Shown one piece after another: positions 5,587 through 12,130 of a stretch of 12,130 nucleotides of DNA (positions are counted from its first letter, which is position 1; every line of letters starts with the position of its first letter). The stretch lies in contig URKW01000062.1 of NCBI GenBank assembly GCA_900548615.1, positions 1 through 12,130 of the forward strand. Direction: 5' to 3'. The position numbers and the translations under genes are program-made. The notes under the pieces are model-generated. The model had not been told where the DNA came from. It saw only the letters and a list, made by a program, of their open reading frames with translations, and made no database searches. The stretch comes from an uncultured Eubacteriales bacterium. Lineage in GTDB: Bacteria; Bacillota; Clostridia; Oscillospirales; Oscillospiraceae.

Positions 5587-6600
5587 ATGGAAATGCATCG
5601 AACCGGGCGGACAGTGGCCTTTTCCGCCGGCGTCAGCGTGCTGTCATGGGGCAGCATCGGCGGCAAGCTGGAGGGACAGGGCCCACTGGGCAGCTATTTT
5701 GACGAGATCGAGAAGGATTCCTTCTGCGGACAGGCCAGCTGGGAAAAGGCGGAATCCATTTTCCAGCAGCGGGCGCTGGGCCACGCGCTGGAGCGGGGCG
5801 GCATGGGGCCGGAGGACGTGGATCTGGTGCTGGCGGGCGACCTGCTGAACCAATGCGCCGCCAGCAATTTTGCCCTGCGGAACCAGCCCTTCAGCGTGGC
5901 CGGACTGTACGCCGCCTGCGCCACCATGGGCGAGGGGCTGGCGCTGGCAGCCATGCTGTTACAGGGCGGCGTGGCCCGCGTGGCGGCGGCCGTGACCTCC
6001 TCCCACTACTGCACCGCCGAGCGGCAGTATCGCATGCCCCTCCCCTACGGCTCCCAGCGGTGCCCCACCGCCCAGTGGACGGCTACCGCTTCCGGCTGCT
6101 GCATTCTGGGCCGCAGCGGCGACGGGCCGTATCTCACCCACGCCACCATGGGCCGGGTGGTGGACATGGGCGTCAACGACGAGTGCAACATGGGCGGGGC
6201 CATGGCCCCGGCGGCCATCGACACGCTGGAGGCTCTGTTCCGGGATACCCGCACCACGCCCCAGGACTATGACCTGATCGTCACCGGCGATCTGGGCGCC
6301 ATCGGCCACAGCGTGGTAAAGGATCTGATGGCCCGGGACGGCTTCAACATGGACAGCCGCTATACCGACTGCGGATTGCTGCTGTTCGACCGGGAGAAGC
6401 AGGACATGCATGCCGGCGGCTCCGGCGCGGGATGCAGCGCCTCGGTGCTGTGCGCCTACCTGCTGCCGGGGCTGAAAAGCCGCCGGTGGAAGCGGATGAT
6501 CTTCGCCCCTACCGGGGCGCTGCAAAGCCCCACCACCGTGTTTCAAAAGGAGACCATGCCGGCGGTGTGCCACGCGGTGGTGCTGTCGGCGGAGCGATAA
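5587..6600 (+). CDS. spoVAD: Stage V sporulation protein AD (SpoVAD)
   Basis: 337 residues, close to the usual ~338. SpoVAD is a thiolase-fold protein on the outer face of the spore inner membrane; it binds dipicolinic acid and is needed for its uptake during spore formation. Family features include the N-terminal GRTVAF stretch, AGDLLNQ, GLYAACATMGEGL with the cysteine at the thiolase-like position, the AERQYRMPLPYGSQR region followed by PTAQWTATASGC, the VDMGVNDECNMGGAMAPAA region, and GDLGAIGHSV near the end. ATG 5587 is preferred over GTG 5578. It has GAGGTG 6 nt upstream, whereas GTG 5578 is itself part of that site and would leave a leader of about 9 nt. spoVAE follows 9 bp later. spoVAC, the usual upstream partner, is not in this window. 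Confidence 0.93.
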   Translation: MEMHRTGRTVAFSAGVSVLSWGSIGGKLEGQGPLGSYFDEIEKDSFCGQASWEKAESIFQQRALGHALERGGMGPEDVDLVLAGDLLNQCAASNFALRNQPFSVAGLYAACATMGEGLALAAMLLQGGVARVAAAVTSSHYCTAERQYRMPLPYGSQRCPTAQWTATASGCCILGRSGDGPYLTHATMGRVVDMGVNDECNMGGAMAPAAIDTLEALFRDTRTTPQDYDLIVTGDLGAIGHSVVKDLMARDGFNMDSRYTDCGLLLFDREKQDMHAGGSGAGCSASVLCAYLLPGLKSRRWKRMIFAPTGALQSPTTVFQKETMPAVCHAVVLSAER

Positions 6601-6609
6601 GGAGGTACT

Positions 6610-6966
6610 ATGGACTATCTGTGGTGTTTTCTCTGCGGCGGGCTGCTGTGCGCCGTGGGACAGGTGCTCATCGACCTGACGAAGCTGACCCCCGCCCGTA
6701 TCCTGTCAGGCTACGTGGTGGCGGGCGTGATCCTACAGGCGGTGGGCGTATATCAGCCGCTGGTGGACTGGGCCGGGGCTGGCGCTACCGTGCCCCTGAC
6801 GGGGTTCGGCTACTCACTGGCCAGGGGCGTGGCAAAAGCGGTGGAGGAAAAAGGACTGCTGGGCGTTCTCGCCGGCGGGCTGACCGCCACCGCCGGCGGC
6901 ATCGCCGCGGCGGTGGTGTTCGCCCTTATTATGGCACTTTTGTGTAAGCCGAAAGAAAAGCGTTGA
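6610..6966 (+). CDS. spoVAE: Stage V sporulation protein AE (SpoVAE/AEb)
   Basis: 118-residue hydrophobic membrane protein, the usual length of SpoVAEb. Three or four membrane segments are visible (about 4-25, 32-52, perhaps 60-80, and 84-112), and the protein ends in KPKEKR. It is part of the SpoVA complex in the spore inner membrane, which moves calcium-dipicolinic acid into the forespore and out at germination. GGAGG lies just after the spoVAD stop codon, 5 nt before the ATG, so the two genes form one operon read from the sigma-G-like promoter. Its stop codon overlaps the -35 element of the csoR promoter, and no terminator is visible between spoVAE and csoR, so forespore transcripts may run into the copper genes. 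Confidence 0.92.
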   Translation: MDYLWCFLCGGLLCAVGQVLIDLTKLTPARILSGYVVAGVILQAVGVYQPLVDWAGAGATVPLTGFGYSLARGVAKAVEEKGLLGVLAGGLTATAGGIAAAVVFALIMALLCKPKEKR

Positions 6967-6991
6967 CAAATACCCCACAGGGGTATATAAT
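6963..6991 (+). promoter_or_regulatory. Consensus sigma-A promoter of csoR-copA
   Basis: A perfect -35 TTGACA (6963-6968), a 17-nt spacer, and a perfect -10 TATAAT (6986-6991). The spacer is almost filled by a CsoR-type operator, so the promoter is intrinsically strong and would depend on repression. The -35 overlaps the spoVAE stop codon. Confidence 0.88.
6970..6986. promoter_or_regulatory. CsoR operator 1 (perfect palindrome in the promoter spacer)
   Basis: ATACCCC-ACA-GGGGTAT is a perfect 7-3-7 inverted repeat. The pattern of ATA ends with central C/G runs is the known type for CsoR-family copper sensors. CsoR bound here would block RNA polymerase; copper binding releases it. Confidence 0.82.
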
Positions 6992-7005
6992 GCCACCATC
7001 AAAAT

Positions 7006-7022
7006 ATACCCCCAGGAGGTAT
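7006..7022. promoter_or_regulatory. Probable second CsoR operator overlapping the csoR ribosome binding site
   Basis: ATACCCCCAGGAGGTAT is a 17-bp near-palindrome with one mismatch, very similar to operator 1. The centres are 36 bp apart. Its right half is the AGGAGGT ribosome binding site (7014-7020), 7 nt before the csoR ATG. The right half could be conserved only because it is a ribosome binding site, but the left ATACCCC half has no such reason. Confidence 0.55.
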
Positions 7023-7027
7023 GCTCT

Positions 7028-7324
7028 ATGGATTGCTGCCATTGTCAAAAGACGAAGCACCGCTCTGACGAGGAGCAGAAGCGCCTGACCCACCGCCTGA
7101 ACCGGATCGAGGGACAGGTACGGGGACTGAAGGACATGCTGCAAAAGGACGCCTATTGCCCCGATATTCTCATTCAGGTATCCGCCGTCAGCGCGGCGCT
7201 GAACAGCTTCAGCAAGGAGCTGTTGGCCACCCACATCCGCACCTGCGTGGCGGACGGCATCCGTCAGGGGGACGACGCGGTCATCGACGAGCTGGTGACC
7301 ACGCTGCAAAAGCTGATGAAATAA
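7028..7324 (+). CDS. csoR: CsoR-family copper-sensing transcriptional repressor
   Basis: 98-residue all-alpha DUF156 repressor. The Cu(I) ligands of copper-type CsoR are in place: C44 (DAYCPDIL), H69 and C73 (ATHIRTC), with HxxxC spacing. The motif HRLNRIEGQVRGL at 22-34 is typical of the family's DNA-binding first helix. It should bind the C/G-run palindromes upstream and leave DNA when loaded with Cu(I), so inducing itself and copA. The N-terminus carries an extra DCCHCQK cysteine-histidine cluster that could hold a second metal ion. The strong ribosome binding site AGGAGGT lies 7 nt before the ATG. copA begins 12 nt after the stop, in the same operon. Confidence 0.93.
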   Translation: MDCCHCQKTKHRSDEEQKRLTHRLNRIEGQVRGLKDMLQKDAYCPDILIQVSAVSAALNSFSKELLATHIRTCVADGIRQGDDAVIDELVTTLQKLMK

Positions 7325-7336
7325 GGAGGCGGCGTG

Positions 7337-9865
7337 ATGAAAGAAAAATTTGTGGTAACAGGCATGACCTGCGCGGCCTGCTCGGCCCATGTGGAAAAGG
7401 CGGCGGGCTCTCTGCCCGGCGTCAACAGCGCGGTGGTGAACCTGATGCTGGGCACCATGATGGTGGACTACGACCCGCAGCAGGTGACGCCGGAGCAGAT
7501 CATCTCCGTGGTGGAGAGCGGCGGCTACGGCGCGAAGCGGGCGTCCGACGTGAAGCAGAACGTCCATAAGGAGCAGGACGCGGCGCTGGCGAAAATGCGC
7601 CGCCGTCTGGTGTGGTCCATCGTGTGTCTGGTGCCCCTGTTCTATATCAGCATGGGCCATATGATGGGGCTGCCGCTGCCCGGCTTCCTGACGGCCAGCC
7701 ACCTGACCCACGCCATCTCCCAGTTGGTGTTCTGCGTGCCCATTCTGATCCTGAACCGCAGCTATTTCACCGTGGGCTTCTCCCAACTGTTCCGCCGCAG
7801 CCCCAACATGGACACGCTGGTGGCGCTGGGCGCCAGCGCCGGGCTGGTGTACAGCCTGATCGAAATGGTGCGCTTGGCGGCGGGACAGGCATCCGGCATG
7901 CCGGAGCTGTACTTCGAGTCGGCGGGCATGATCTGCGCGCTGGTGACGGTGGGCAAATACCTGGAGGAGCGCAGCAAGGGCAAGACCACCGATGCCATCT
8001 CCGCCCTGCTGGCGCTGGCTCCTGACAGCGCCGTGGTGAAGCGGGGCGGCGTGGAGGTCACCGTCCCGGCGGAGGATATCCAGAAGGGCGATATCGTGGT
8101 GGTGCGTCAGGGCGGCAAGATCCCCGTGGACGGCGTGGTGGTGTCCGGCAGCGGCTCGGTGGACGAGTCCGCCATCACCGGCGAGAGCCTGCCGGTGGAG
8201 AAGTCCGTAGGCGACACCGTTACCTCCGCCACCGTGAACCAGAGCGGCTATCTGGAGCTGGAGGCCACCCGCGTAGGCGCGGACACCACCCTGTCCCAGA
8301 TCGTGAAGCTGATGGAGGAGGCTTCCTCCAGTAAAGCGCCCATCTCCCGTCTGGCGGACAAAATCAGCGGCGTGTTCGTGCCGGTGGTCATGTCCATCGC
8401 CCTGATCGCGGCGCTGCTGTGGGCCTTCGTAGGCGGCCAGAGCGTGCAGTTCTGCCTGTCGGTGGGTATCGCCGTGCTGGTGATCTCCTGCCCCTGCGCA
8501 CTGGGTCTTGCCACCCCCGTGGCCATCATGGTGGGCACAGGCAAGGCGGCGGAGAACGGCATCCTCATCAAATCCGCCCAGTCGCTGGAGCTGATGGGCC
8601 GGGTCAACACCGTGGTGCTGGATAAGACCGGCACCGTCACCCAGGGCAAGCCCCGTCTCACCGACTGTCTGGCGGCGGAAGGCGTTACGGAGGAGGAGCT
8701 GCTGTGCGTGGCGGCCAGCGTGGAGCAGCCCAGCGAGCATCCCCTCAGCCGCGCCGTCACCGAGGCGGCGCAGGAGCGGAGCATCCCCCTGTGCGACGTA
8801 GAGGACTTCGCCGCCGTCCCCGGCGGCGGTGTTCACGCGGTGCTGCATGGGCAGAAAATATTTGCCGGAAACGGGGACTTTATGTACCAAAATGGGGTGG
8901 ATATTGTACCGTTTTCGCACCAGTCTGAGACGTGGGCCAACGACGGCAAGACGGTACTGTACTTCGCCCAGCAGGGCCGGGCGCTGGGCATGCTGGCGGT
9001 GGCCGACACCGTGAAGCCTGACAGCGCCGCTGCCATTGCCGCTCTGAAGCGCTCCGGCTGCCGGGTGGTGCTGCTGACCGGCGACAATACCCAGACCGCC
9101 AACGCCATCGCCCGTCAGGTGGGCGTGGATCAGGTGATCGCGCAGGTGCTGCCACAGGACAAGGCCGCCTGCGTGGAGAAGCTGCAAAAGGACGGCCAGC
9201 TGGTGGCCATGGTGGGCGACGGCATCAACGATGCCCCAGCGCTGGTGCAGGCGGATGTGGGCCTTGCCATCGGCGCAGGCACCGATATCGCCATCGAATC
9301 GGCGGATATCGTGCTGATGAAAAGCAGCCTTGCCGACGTGGCCTCTGCCGCAGAGCTGAGCCGCGCCGTACTGCGAAATATCCGGCAGAACCTGTTCTGG
9401 GCCTTCTTCTATAACAGCGTGGGCATTCCCGTGGCGGCAGGCGTACTGTACCCGGCGCTGGGCTTGCTGCTGAATCCTATGATCGCCGCCGCCTGCATGT
9501 CCCTCAGCAGCGTGTGCGTGGTGTCCAACGCCCTGCGGCTGAATCTCTTCAAGCTCCGCGACCCAAAGCACGATCATAAGCGCAGAAAAAAGCCTGCCTC
9601 TGCAAACACAGCACCGGCAGAAGAAAAAACTACAACGAAAAAGGAGAAAGAAACCATGAAAAAGACGATGAAGATCGAAGGCATGATGTGCGCCCATTGC
9701 GAGGCGACCGTCAAAAAGGCGCTCGAGGCCATTCCCGAGGTCGTGGACGCTGAGGTCAGCCACACCGCCGGCACCGCCGTCGTGACGCTGCAGTCCCCCG
9801 TGGACGACGCCGCACTCAAGAAGGCGGTGGAGGACAAGGACTACAAGGTCCTCGGCATCGAATAA
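7337..9865 (+). CDS. copA: Copper-translocating P1B-type ATPase CopA with extra C-terminal HMA domain
   Basis: 842-residue Cu(I) exporter of the cell membrane. ATG 7337 is preferred to the adjacent GTG 7334, because AAGGAGG at 7323-7329 lies 7 nt upstream of the ATG. Order of parts: HMA domain 1 with C12-A-A-C15; membrane segments from about 94 to 210; actuator loop with TGES at 281-284; the CPC copper site at 385-387; phosphorylation motif DKTGT at 429-433; HP at 468-469; TGDN near 581; GDGIND near 627; and the last two membrane segments with YNSVG and MSLSS. After the usual end (about 740) comes an A-rich Lys/Thr/Glu linker, then a second HMA domain with C785-A-H-C788. Most bacterial CopA proteins have their HMA domains only at the N-terminus. 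An internal ribosome binding site and ATG may yield the last 69 residues alone. Regulated by CsoR. Confidence 0.95.
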   Translation: MKEKFVVTGMTCAACSAHVEKAAGSLPGVNSAVVNLMLGTMMVDYDPQQVTPEQIISVVESGGYGAKRASDVKQNVHKEQDAALAKMRRRLVWSIVCLVPLFYISMGHMMGLPLPGFLTASHLTHAISQLVFCVPILILNRSYFTVGFSQLFRRSPNMDTLVALGASAGLVYSLIEMVRLAAGQASGMPELYFESAGMICALVTVGKYLEERSKGKTTDAISALLALAPDSAVVKRGGVEVTVPAEDIQKGDIVVVRQGGKIPVDGVVVSGSGSVDESAITGESLPVEKSVGDTVTSATVNQSGYLELEATRVGADTTLSQIVKLMEEASSSKAPISRLADKISGVFVPVVMSIALIAALLWAFVGGQSVQFCLSVGIAVLVISCPCALGLATPVAIMVGTGKAAENGILIKSAQSLELMGRVNTVVLDKTGTVTQGKPRLTDCLAAEGVTEEELLCVAASVEQPSEHPLSRAVTEAAQERSIPLCDVEDFAAVPGGGVHAVLHGQKIFAGNGDFMYQNGVDIVPFSHQSETWANDGKTVLYFAQQGRALGMLAVADTVKPDSAAAIAALKRSGCRVVLLTGDNTQTANAIARQVGVDQVIAQVLPQDKAACVEKLQKDGQLVAMVGDGINDAPALVQADVGLAIGAGTDIAIESADIVLMKSSLADVASAAELSRAVLRNIRQNLFWAFFYNSVGIPVAAGVLYPALGLLLNPMIAAACMSLSSVCVVSNALRLNLFKLRDPKHDHKRRKKPASANTAPAEEKTTTKKEKETMKKTMKIEGMMCAHCEATVKKALEAIPEVVDAEVSHTAGTAVVTLQSPVDDAALKKAVEDKDYKVLGIE
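9641..9865 (+). other. Internal ribosome binding site and start for a separate CopZ-like copper chaperone
   Basis: AAGGAG (9641-9646) stands 9 nt before an in-frame ATG at 9656. Translation from it gives 69 residues: a complete HMA domain with GMMCAHC and nothing else, the size of the copper chaperone CopZ. The A-rich linker before it differs in base use from the rest of copA. Either a copZ gene was fused to copA while keeping its own start, or the match is an accident of the Lys/Glu-rich linker. The domain itself is certain; the separate product is inference. Confidence 0.45.
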
Positions 9866-9871
9866 GGCAAA

Positions 9872-9915
9872 AGAGAAGGAAAGCGCGCTCGGATCCGAGT
9901 GCGCCTTCCTTCTCT
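9872..9915. terminator. Strong bidirectional terminator between copA and the convergent secreted protein gene
   Basis: The 21-nt arms 9872-9892 and 9895-9915 pair with one G-U and one mismatch. Rightward the stem is followed by TCTTTTCTTT; leftward by TCTCTTTTGCC. It lies between two convergent stop codons (9865 and 9923). Confidence 0.85.
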
Positions 9916-9922
9916 CTTTTCT

Positions 9923-11482
9923 TTATGCCGCGATCGGCATTACCGGGGGGAGCGTGATGATCGTCGCGCCTGCGGGCGGAGCCGTGAGCGGCTTTTCGCT
10001 CGTCGTGCGAACGCTGATCGCCGCATCAAAGCGCACATCACAGATATTGCGCAGCTGGACCGCTCCCTTGACGGTCATGCGGCTGCTGTTCCCCGTGAGT
10101 GTATAGTCGATGCGGAACGCCGCCTCCTCCTTCGCGTTCATCGCCGCCGTGTACTTGAGCTCCACGCTGCCGTCGCTGCGCAGCATGAGATCTATGCTCA
10201 GCTCCTCAAGCCCCTCGTCCTTGGCGGTCTGTGCGGTAAGCGTCCCGCCGCCGGTTCTCCGACCCATCAGCTTTGTCAGCTCGTCGATACCGAGGTGCCA
10301 CTTATAGCTGCCGGCGGACTTCGTAAAGGTCTCGTCGCCGAGCATCTCGACTGCATCGGAGGCAAGCTGCGCCGCGCTGCTCCAGCTCTCGTAGAACCCA
10401 TTCGCATCCCCCTGCTTCATCATGGCATAGAGAATGTGGCCGACGGTGCGGCCGTCCCCGCTGCCGTACATCGACCTGTAGAGGTCGGGGAAGCTCATCA
10501 CAGCGTCCGTCGCATACCATGCTCCAGAGACAGCCTGCGGCGCATTTGCCTTTGCCATCGCCGCGTCAAGGAGCGGGGACCTAAAGTAGAGCTTATCAGA
10601 GAATATAGCCTCCAGCTCGGGCTTGACGGTCAAGGCGCGGTACGCCTCCGGCAGCTTTCCGCCAAGCCCCTCGAGGAGCTCCGCCAGATCGCCGAGGTCG
10701 GCGCTCACGCTCATGCTCATACCCTCTCCACCCATCAGCACGGACGCCTTGCCGGAATACGGATAGCTGCGGTCGCCCTTGATGGAGTCGATGACCTTGA
10801 CCGTGCCGGAGAGGGTCACATCCTCCTTATAATTCTTGGAGGCGTCAAAGCGCTTCGCATTTCCGGCCAGATAGCCGTTGAGAATGGTGAGACGGCTGTC
10901 CACCTTCTCCGCGAAGGTCTCCTCGTCGAGCAGGAACACCATGCGGTAGCCGTTGTCCCAGAACACGTCGTAGCCGAGCACCTGCGAGAAGAAGCGCACC
11001 GGCACCATCGTGCGGTTGGAAGGCGTCACATAGGAGTGGACGTCCATCTTCACCGTCGAGCCGTCGGCGCGCGTGATGACGTCGCTGCCGACAACATGGG
11101 TAAAGCTCGCCTTCTCACCCGTTACGATAGCGGTCTTGGTGGCCTGGTCAAATTCGATCCTTGCGCCCATGGCCTCCAGCGCGGCGCGCAGCGGCACCAT
11201 CGTGCGCCCGTTCTTCACCTCGGGCACCGCGTCGGTGAAAGCAATGCATCGGTCGCCCAGCAGCACATTGACCTGCCCGGCCACGCCGCCGAGCGCCTTG
11301 ATGTTCTGCTCGCGCTGTTCCTTTGAAACCGTCGCGGCAGCCTTCGGATCGGCGCTGACGAGAATATAGGTCGGACCGTCGGCTCCGCCGATGATGCCAA
11401 TATCCTCGCCCGCCGCGCTTGCGGGGACGGCCAGCGCCAGCGCCAACATCAGCGCCAGCAGAAGAGCGATCAGTTTTTTCAT
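9923..11482 (-). CDS. Secreted copper amine oxidase N-domain (stalk) protein
   Basis: 519 residues. ATG 11482 is chosen over an upstream in-frame start because AAGGAG lies 9 nt before it and the protein then begins with a classic signal peptide (MKKLIALLLALMLALALAV, then PASAA). Just after the cleavage site is DIGIIGGADGPT. Residues about 70-200 are a copper amine oxidase N-terminal domain, with paired units around NGRTMVPLRAALEAMGARI and NRTMVPVRFFSQVLGY. This domain is a cell-surface stalk module and is not itself an enzyme in such Firmicutes proteins. The remaining ~320 residues, ending TLPPVMPIAA, match nothing I recognise; they look soluble with many beta-like stretches and two Trp-containing segments. 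No sorting motif or membrane anchor is seen. Despite the domain name, proximity to the copper genes is probably accidental: it is convergent and has its own promoter. Confidence 0.82.
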   Translation of the reverse strand: MKKLIALLLALMLALALAVPASAAGEDIGIIGGADGPTYILVSADPKAAATVSKEQREQNIKALGGVAGQVNVLLGDRCIAFTDAVPEVKNGRTMVPLRAALEAMGARIEFDQATKTAIVTGEKASFTHVVGSDVITRADGSTVKMDVHSYVTPSNRTMVPVRFFSQVLGYDVFWDNGYRMVFLLDEETFAEKVDSRLTILNGYLAGNAKRFDASKNYKEDVTLSGTVKVIDSIKGDRSYPYSGKASVLMGGEGMSMSVSADLGDLAELLEGLGGKLPEAYRALTVKPELEAIFSDKLYFRSPLLDAAMAKANAPQAVSGAWYATDAVMSFPDLYRSMYGSGDGRTVGHILYAMMKQGDANGFYESWSSAAQLASDAVEMLGDETFTKSAGSYKWHLGIDELTKLMGRRTGGGTLTAQTAKDEGLEELSIDLMLRSDGSVELKYTAAMNAKEEAAFRIDYTLTGNSSRMTVKGAVQLRNICDVRFDAAISVRTTSEKPLTAPPAGATIITLPPVMPIAA

Positions 11483-11531
11483 TTTTCCATTCTCCTTCCC
11501 TGTGTGGGTCCATTGGGTATCCTGTTCCTTC

Positions 11532-11560
11532 AGCGTACCATAAACGCCGCTCTTTTGCAA
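11532..11560 (-). promoter_or_regulatory. Possible promoter of the secreted protein gene
   Basis: On the minus strand, -35 TTGCAA (11555-11560), 17 nt, then an extended -10 TGG-TACGCT (-10 hexamer at 11532-11537). The -10 is a poor match, so the call is moderate. The leader would be about 43 nt long. Confidence 0.4.
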
Positions 11561-11585
11561 GGGCTTTGCCCCGTTTTCCGCCCTC

Positions 11586-12130
11586 CTACGAAATGTCCGC
11601 CAGTTCCAGATACTTGTAGCCGTTCTCTGCGATATGGTCCTTGCGGCCCTGCAGATTGTCGCCGAGGAGCAGATCGAATACCTGCGCGGTCGCCTCCGCG
11701 TCCTCGGGCATGACCTTGATGAGACGGCGCGTTTCGGGGTTCATGGTCGTCAGCCACATCATCTCCGGGTCGTTCTCGCCGAGGCCCTTGGAGCGGTCGA
11801 CCTTATAGCGCTTGCCCTCAAGCGTTTTTACGATGTCGTTCTTCTCCTTGTCGGAGTAGGCGAACCACGTCTTGTCGCCGCAGTTGATCTCAAAGAGCGG
11901 CGTTTCCGCGATGTAGACGTAGCCCTCGCGGATGAGCGTGGGGCAGAGACGGTAGATCATCGTCAGGATCAGCGTGCGGATCTGGAAGCCGTCCACGTCC
12001 GCATCGGTGCAGATGACGACCTTGCTCCAGCGTAGATTGTTGAGGTCGAAGGCGTTGAGCTCCTTGACCGCCTTGCCCTGCACCTCCACGCCGCAGCCGA
12101 GCACCTTCAGAAGATCGGTGATGATCTCGC
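11586..12130 (-). CDS. Type IIA DNA topoisomerase B subunit (GyrB/ParE family), C-terminal part
   Basis: The frame runs off the right edge; about 181 C-terminal residues are visible. This is part of the Toprim domain plus the B-subunit tail. ICTDADVDGFQIRTLIL holds the DxDxD magnesium residues that act in DNA cleavage with the A subunit. TPLFEI takes the place of the usual PLYK region, then come KGLGENDPEMMW and TMNPETRRLIKV. In most GyrB and ParE proteins the first motif reads VDGxHIRTLLL and the second KGLGEMNxxQLW. Here H is Q and the loop differs. The ending GRKDHIAENGYKYLELADIS also differs from gyrase, as in the second GyrB/ParE-like paralogue of many Clostridia (recalled, not searched). 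With the A subunit it passes one DNA duplex through another using ATP. No strong terminator is seen before the next gene. Confidence 0.9.
   Translation of the reverse strand, partial: EIITDLLKVLGCGVEVQGKAVKELNAFDLNNLRWSKVVICTDADVDGFQIRTLILTMIYRLCPTLIREGYVYIAETPLFEINCGDKTWFAYSDKEKNDIVKTLEGKRYKVDRSKGLGENDPEMMWLTTMNPETRRLIKVMPEDAEATAQVFDLLLGDNLQGRKDHIAENGYKYLELADIS

Noticed and set aside
6929..9763. A 944-codon leftward open frame opposite copA
   Set aside because: Its translation is rich in His, Gln, Gly and Ala without motifs, and it lies antisense to an unmistakable copper ATPase.
9899..11326. A 475-codon rightward open frame opposite the secreted protein
   Set aside because: Arg/His/Ala-rich shadow with no start site signal; the opposite strand has a signal peptide and a known domain.
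9923..11482. Copper amine oxidase enzyme linked to copper resistance
   Set aside because: Only the N-terminal stalk domain is present; no catalytic amine oxidase domain is seen, and the gene is convergent with copA with its own promoter.
11560..11580. Small hairpin GGGC-AAA-GCCC after the topoisomerase gene
   Set aside because: A 4-bp stem with almost no U-run is too weak to call a terminator.
1..12130. CRISPR array or retron-like repeats
   Set aside because: No regularly spaced repeats and no cas or reverse transcriptase motifs were seen.

Overview
The window looks like a chromosome segment of a spore-forming, GC-rich Clostridia bacterium, probably an Oscillospiraceae-type gut organism (inference). 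The basis is GC-rich coding DNA, spoVAD and spoVAE genes with a sigma-G-like promoter, a copper amine oxidase N-domain secreted protein, and a type IIA topoisomerase B subunit with a Clostridia-like C-terminus. No species call is possible from this sequence alone.

Left part (1 to about 3655) is accessory DNA. It starts with the 3' end of one tyrosine recombinase, overlapped by a second, complete tyrosine recombinase that appears to carry two arm-DNA-binding domains, one at each end. A bidirectional terminator hairpin follows. Next comes an AT-rich, leftward SIR2-family gene, a candidate NAD-consuming anti-phage effector. It has its own strong promoter and a terminator-like hairpin in its leader. 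Then comes a complete leftward tRNA-Pro(UGG) with a strong terminator and an unusual A19-U56 tertiary pair. About 190 bp further right lies a well-formed promoter followed by only the first 38 nt of another tRNA-Pro, broken exactly at the end of the anticodon loop. I read this as the scar of an element integrated into the native tRNA-Pro gene, with the intact tRNA as a possible replacement carried by the element.

Right part (about 3690 to the end) is chromosome backbone. A leftward HerA/DUF853-type ATPase with a long charged coiled coil is divergent from a spoVAD-spoVAE pair read from a sigma-G-like promoter. A copper module follows directly: csoR and a CopA P1B-type ATPase, under a consensus sigma-A promoter with a perfect CsoR-type palindrome in its spacer and a second near-palindrome over the csoR ribosome binding site. 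CopA ends in an extra heavy-metal-associated domain preceded by an internal ribosome binding site and ATG, so the gene may also make a separate CopZ-like chaperone. A strong bidirectional terminator separates copA from a convergent secreted protein (signal peptide, a GGADGPT motif, a copper amine oxidase N-domain stalk, and an unrecognised C-terminal half). The window ends inside a leftward type IIA topoisomerase B subunit.
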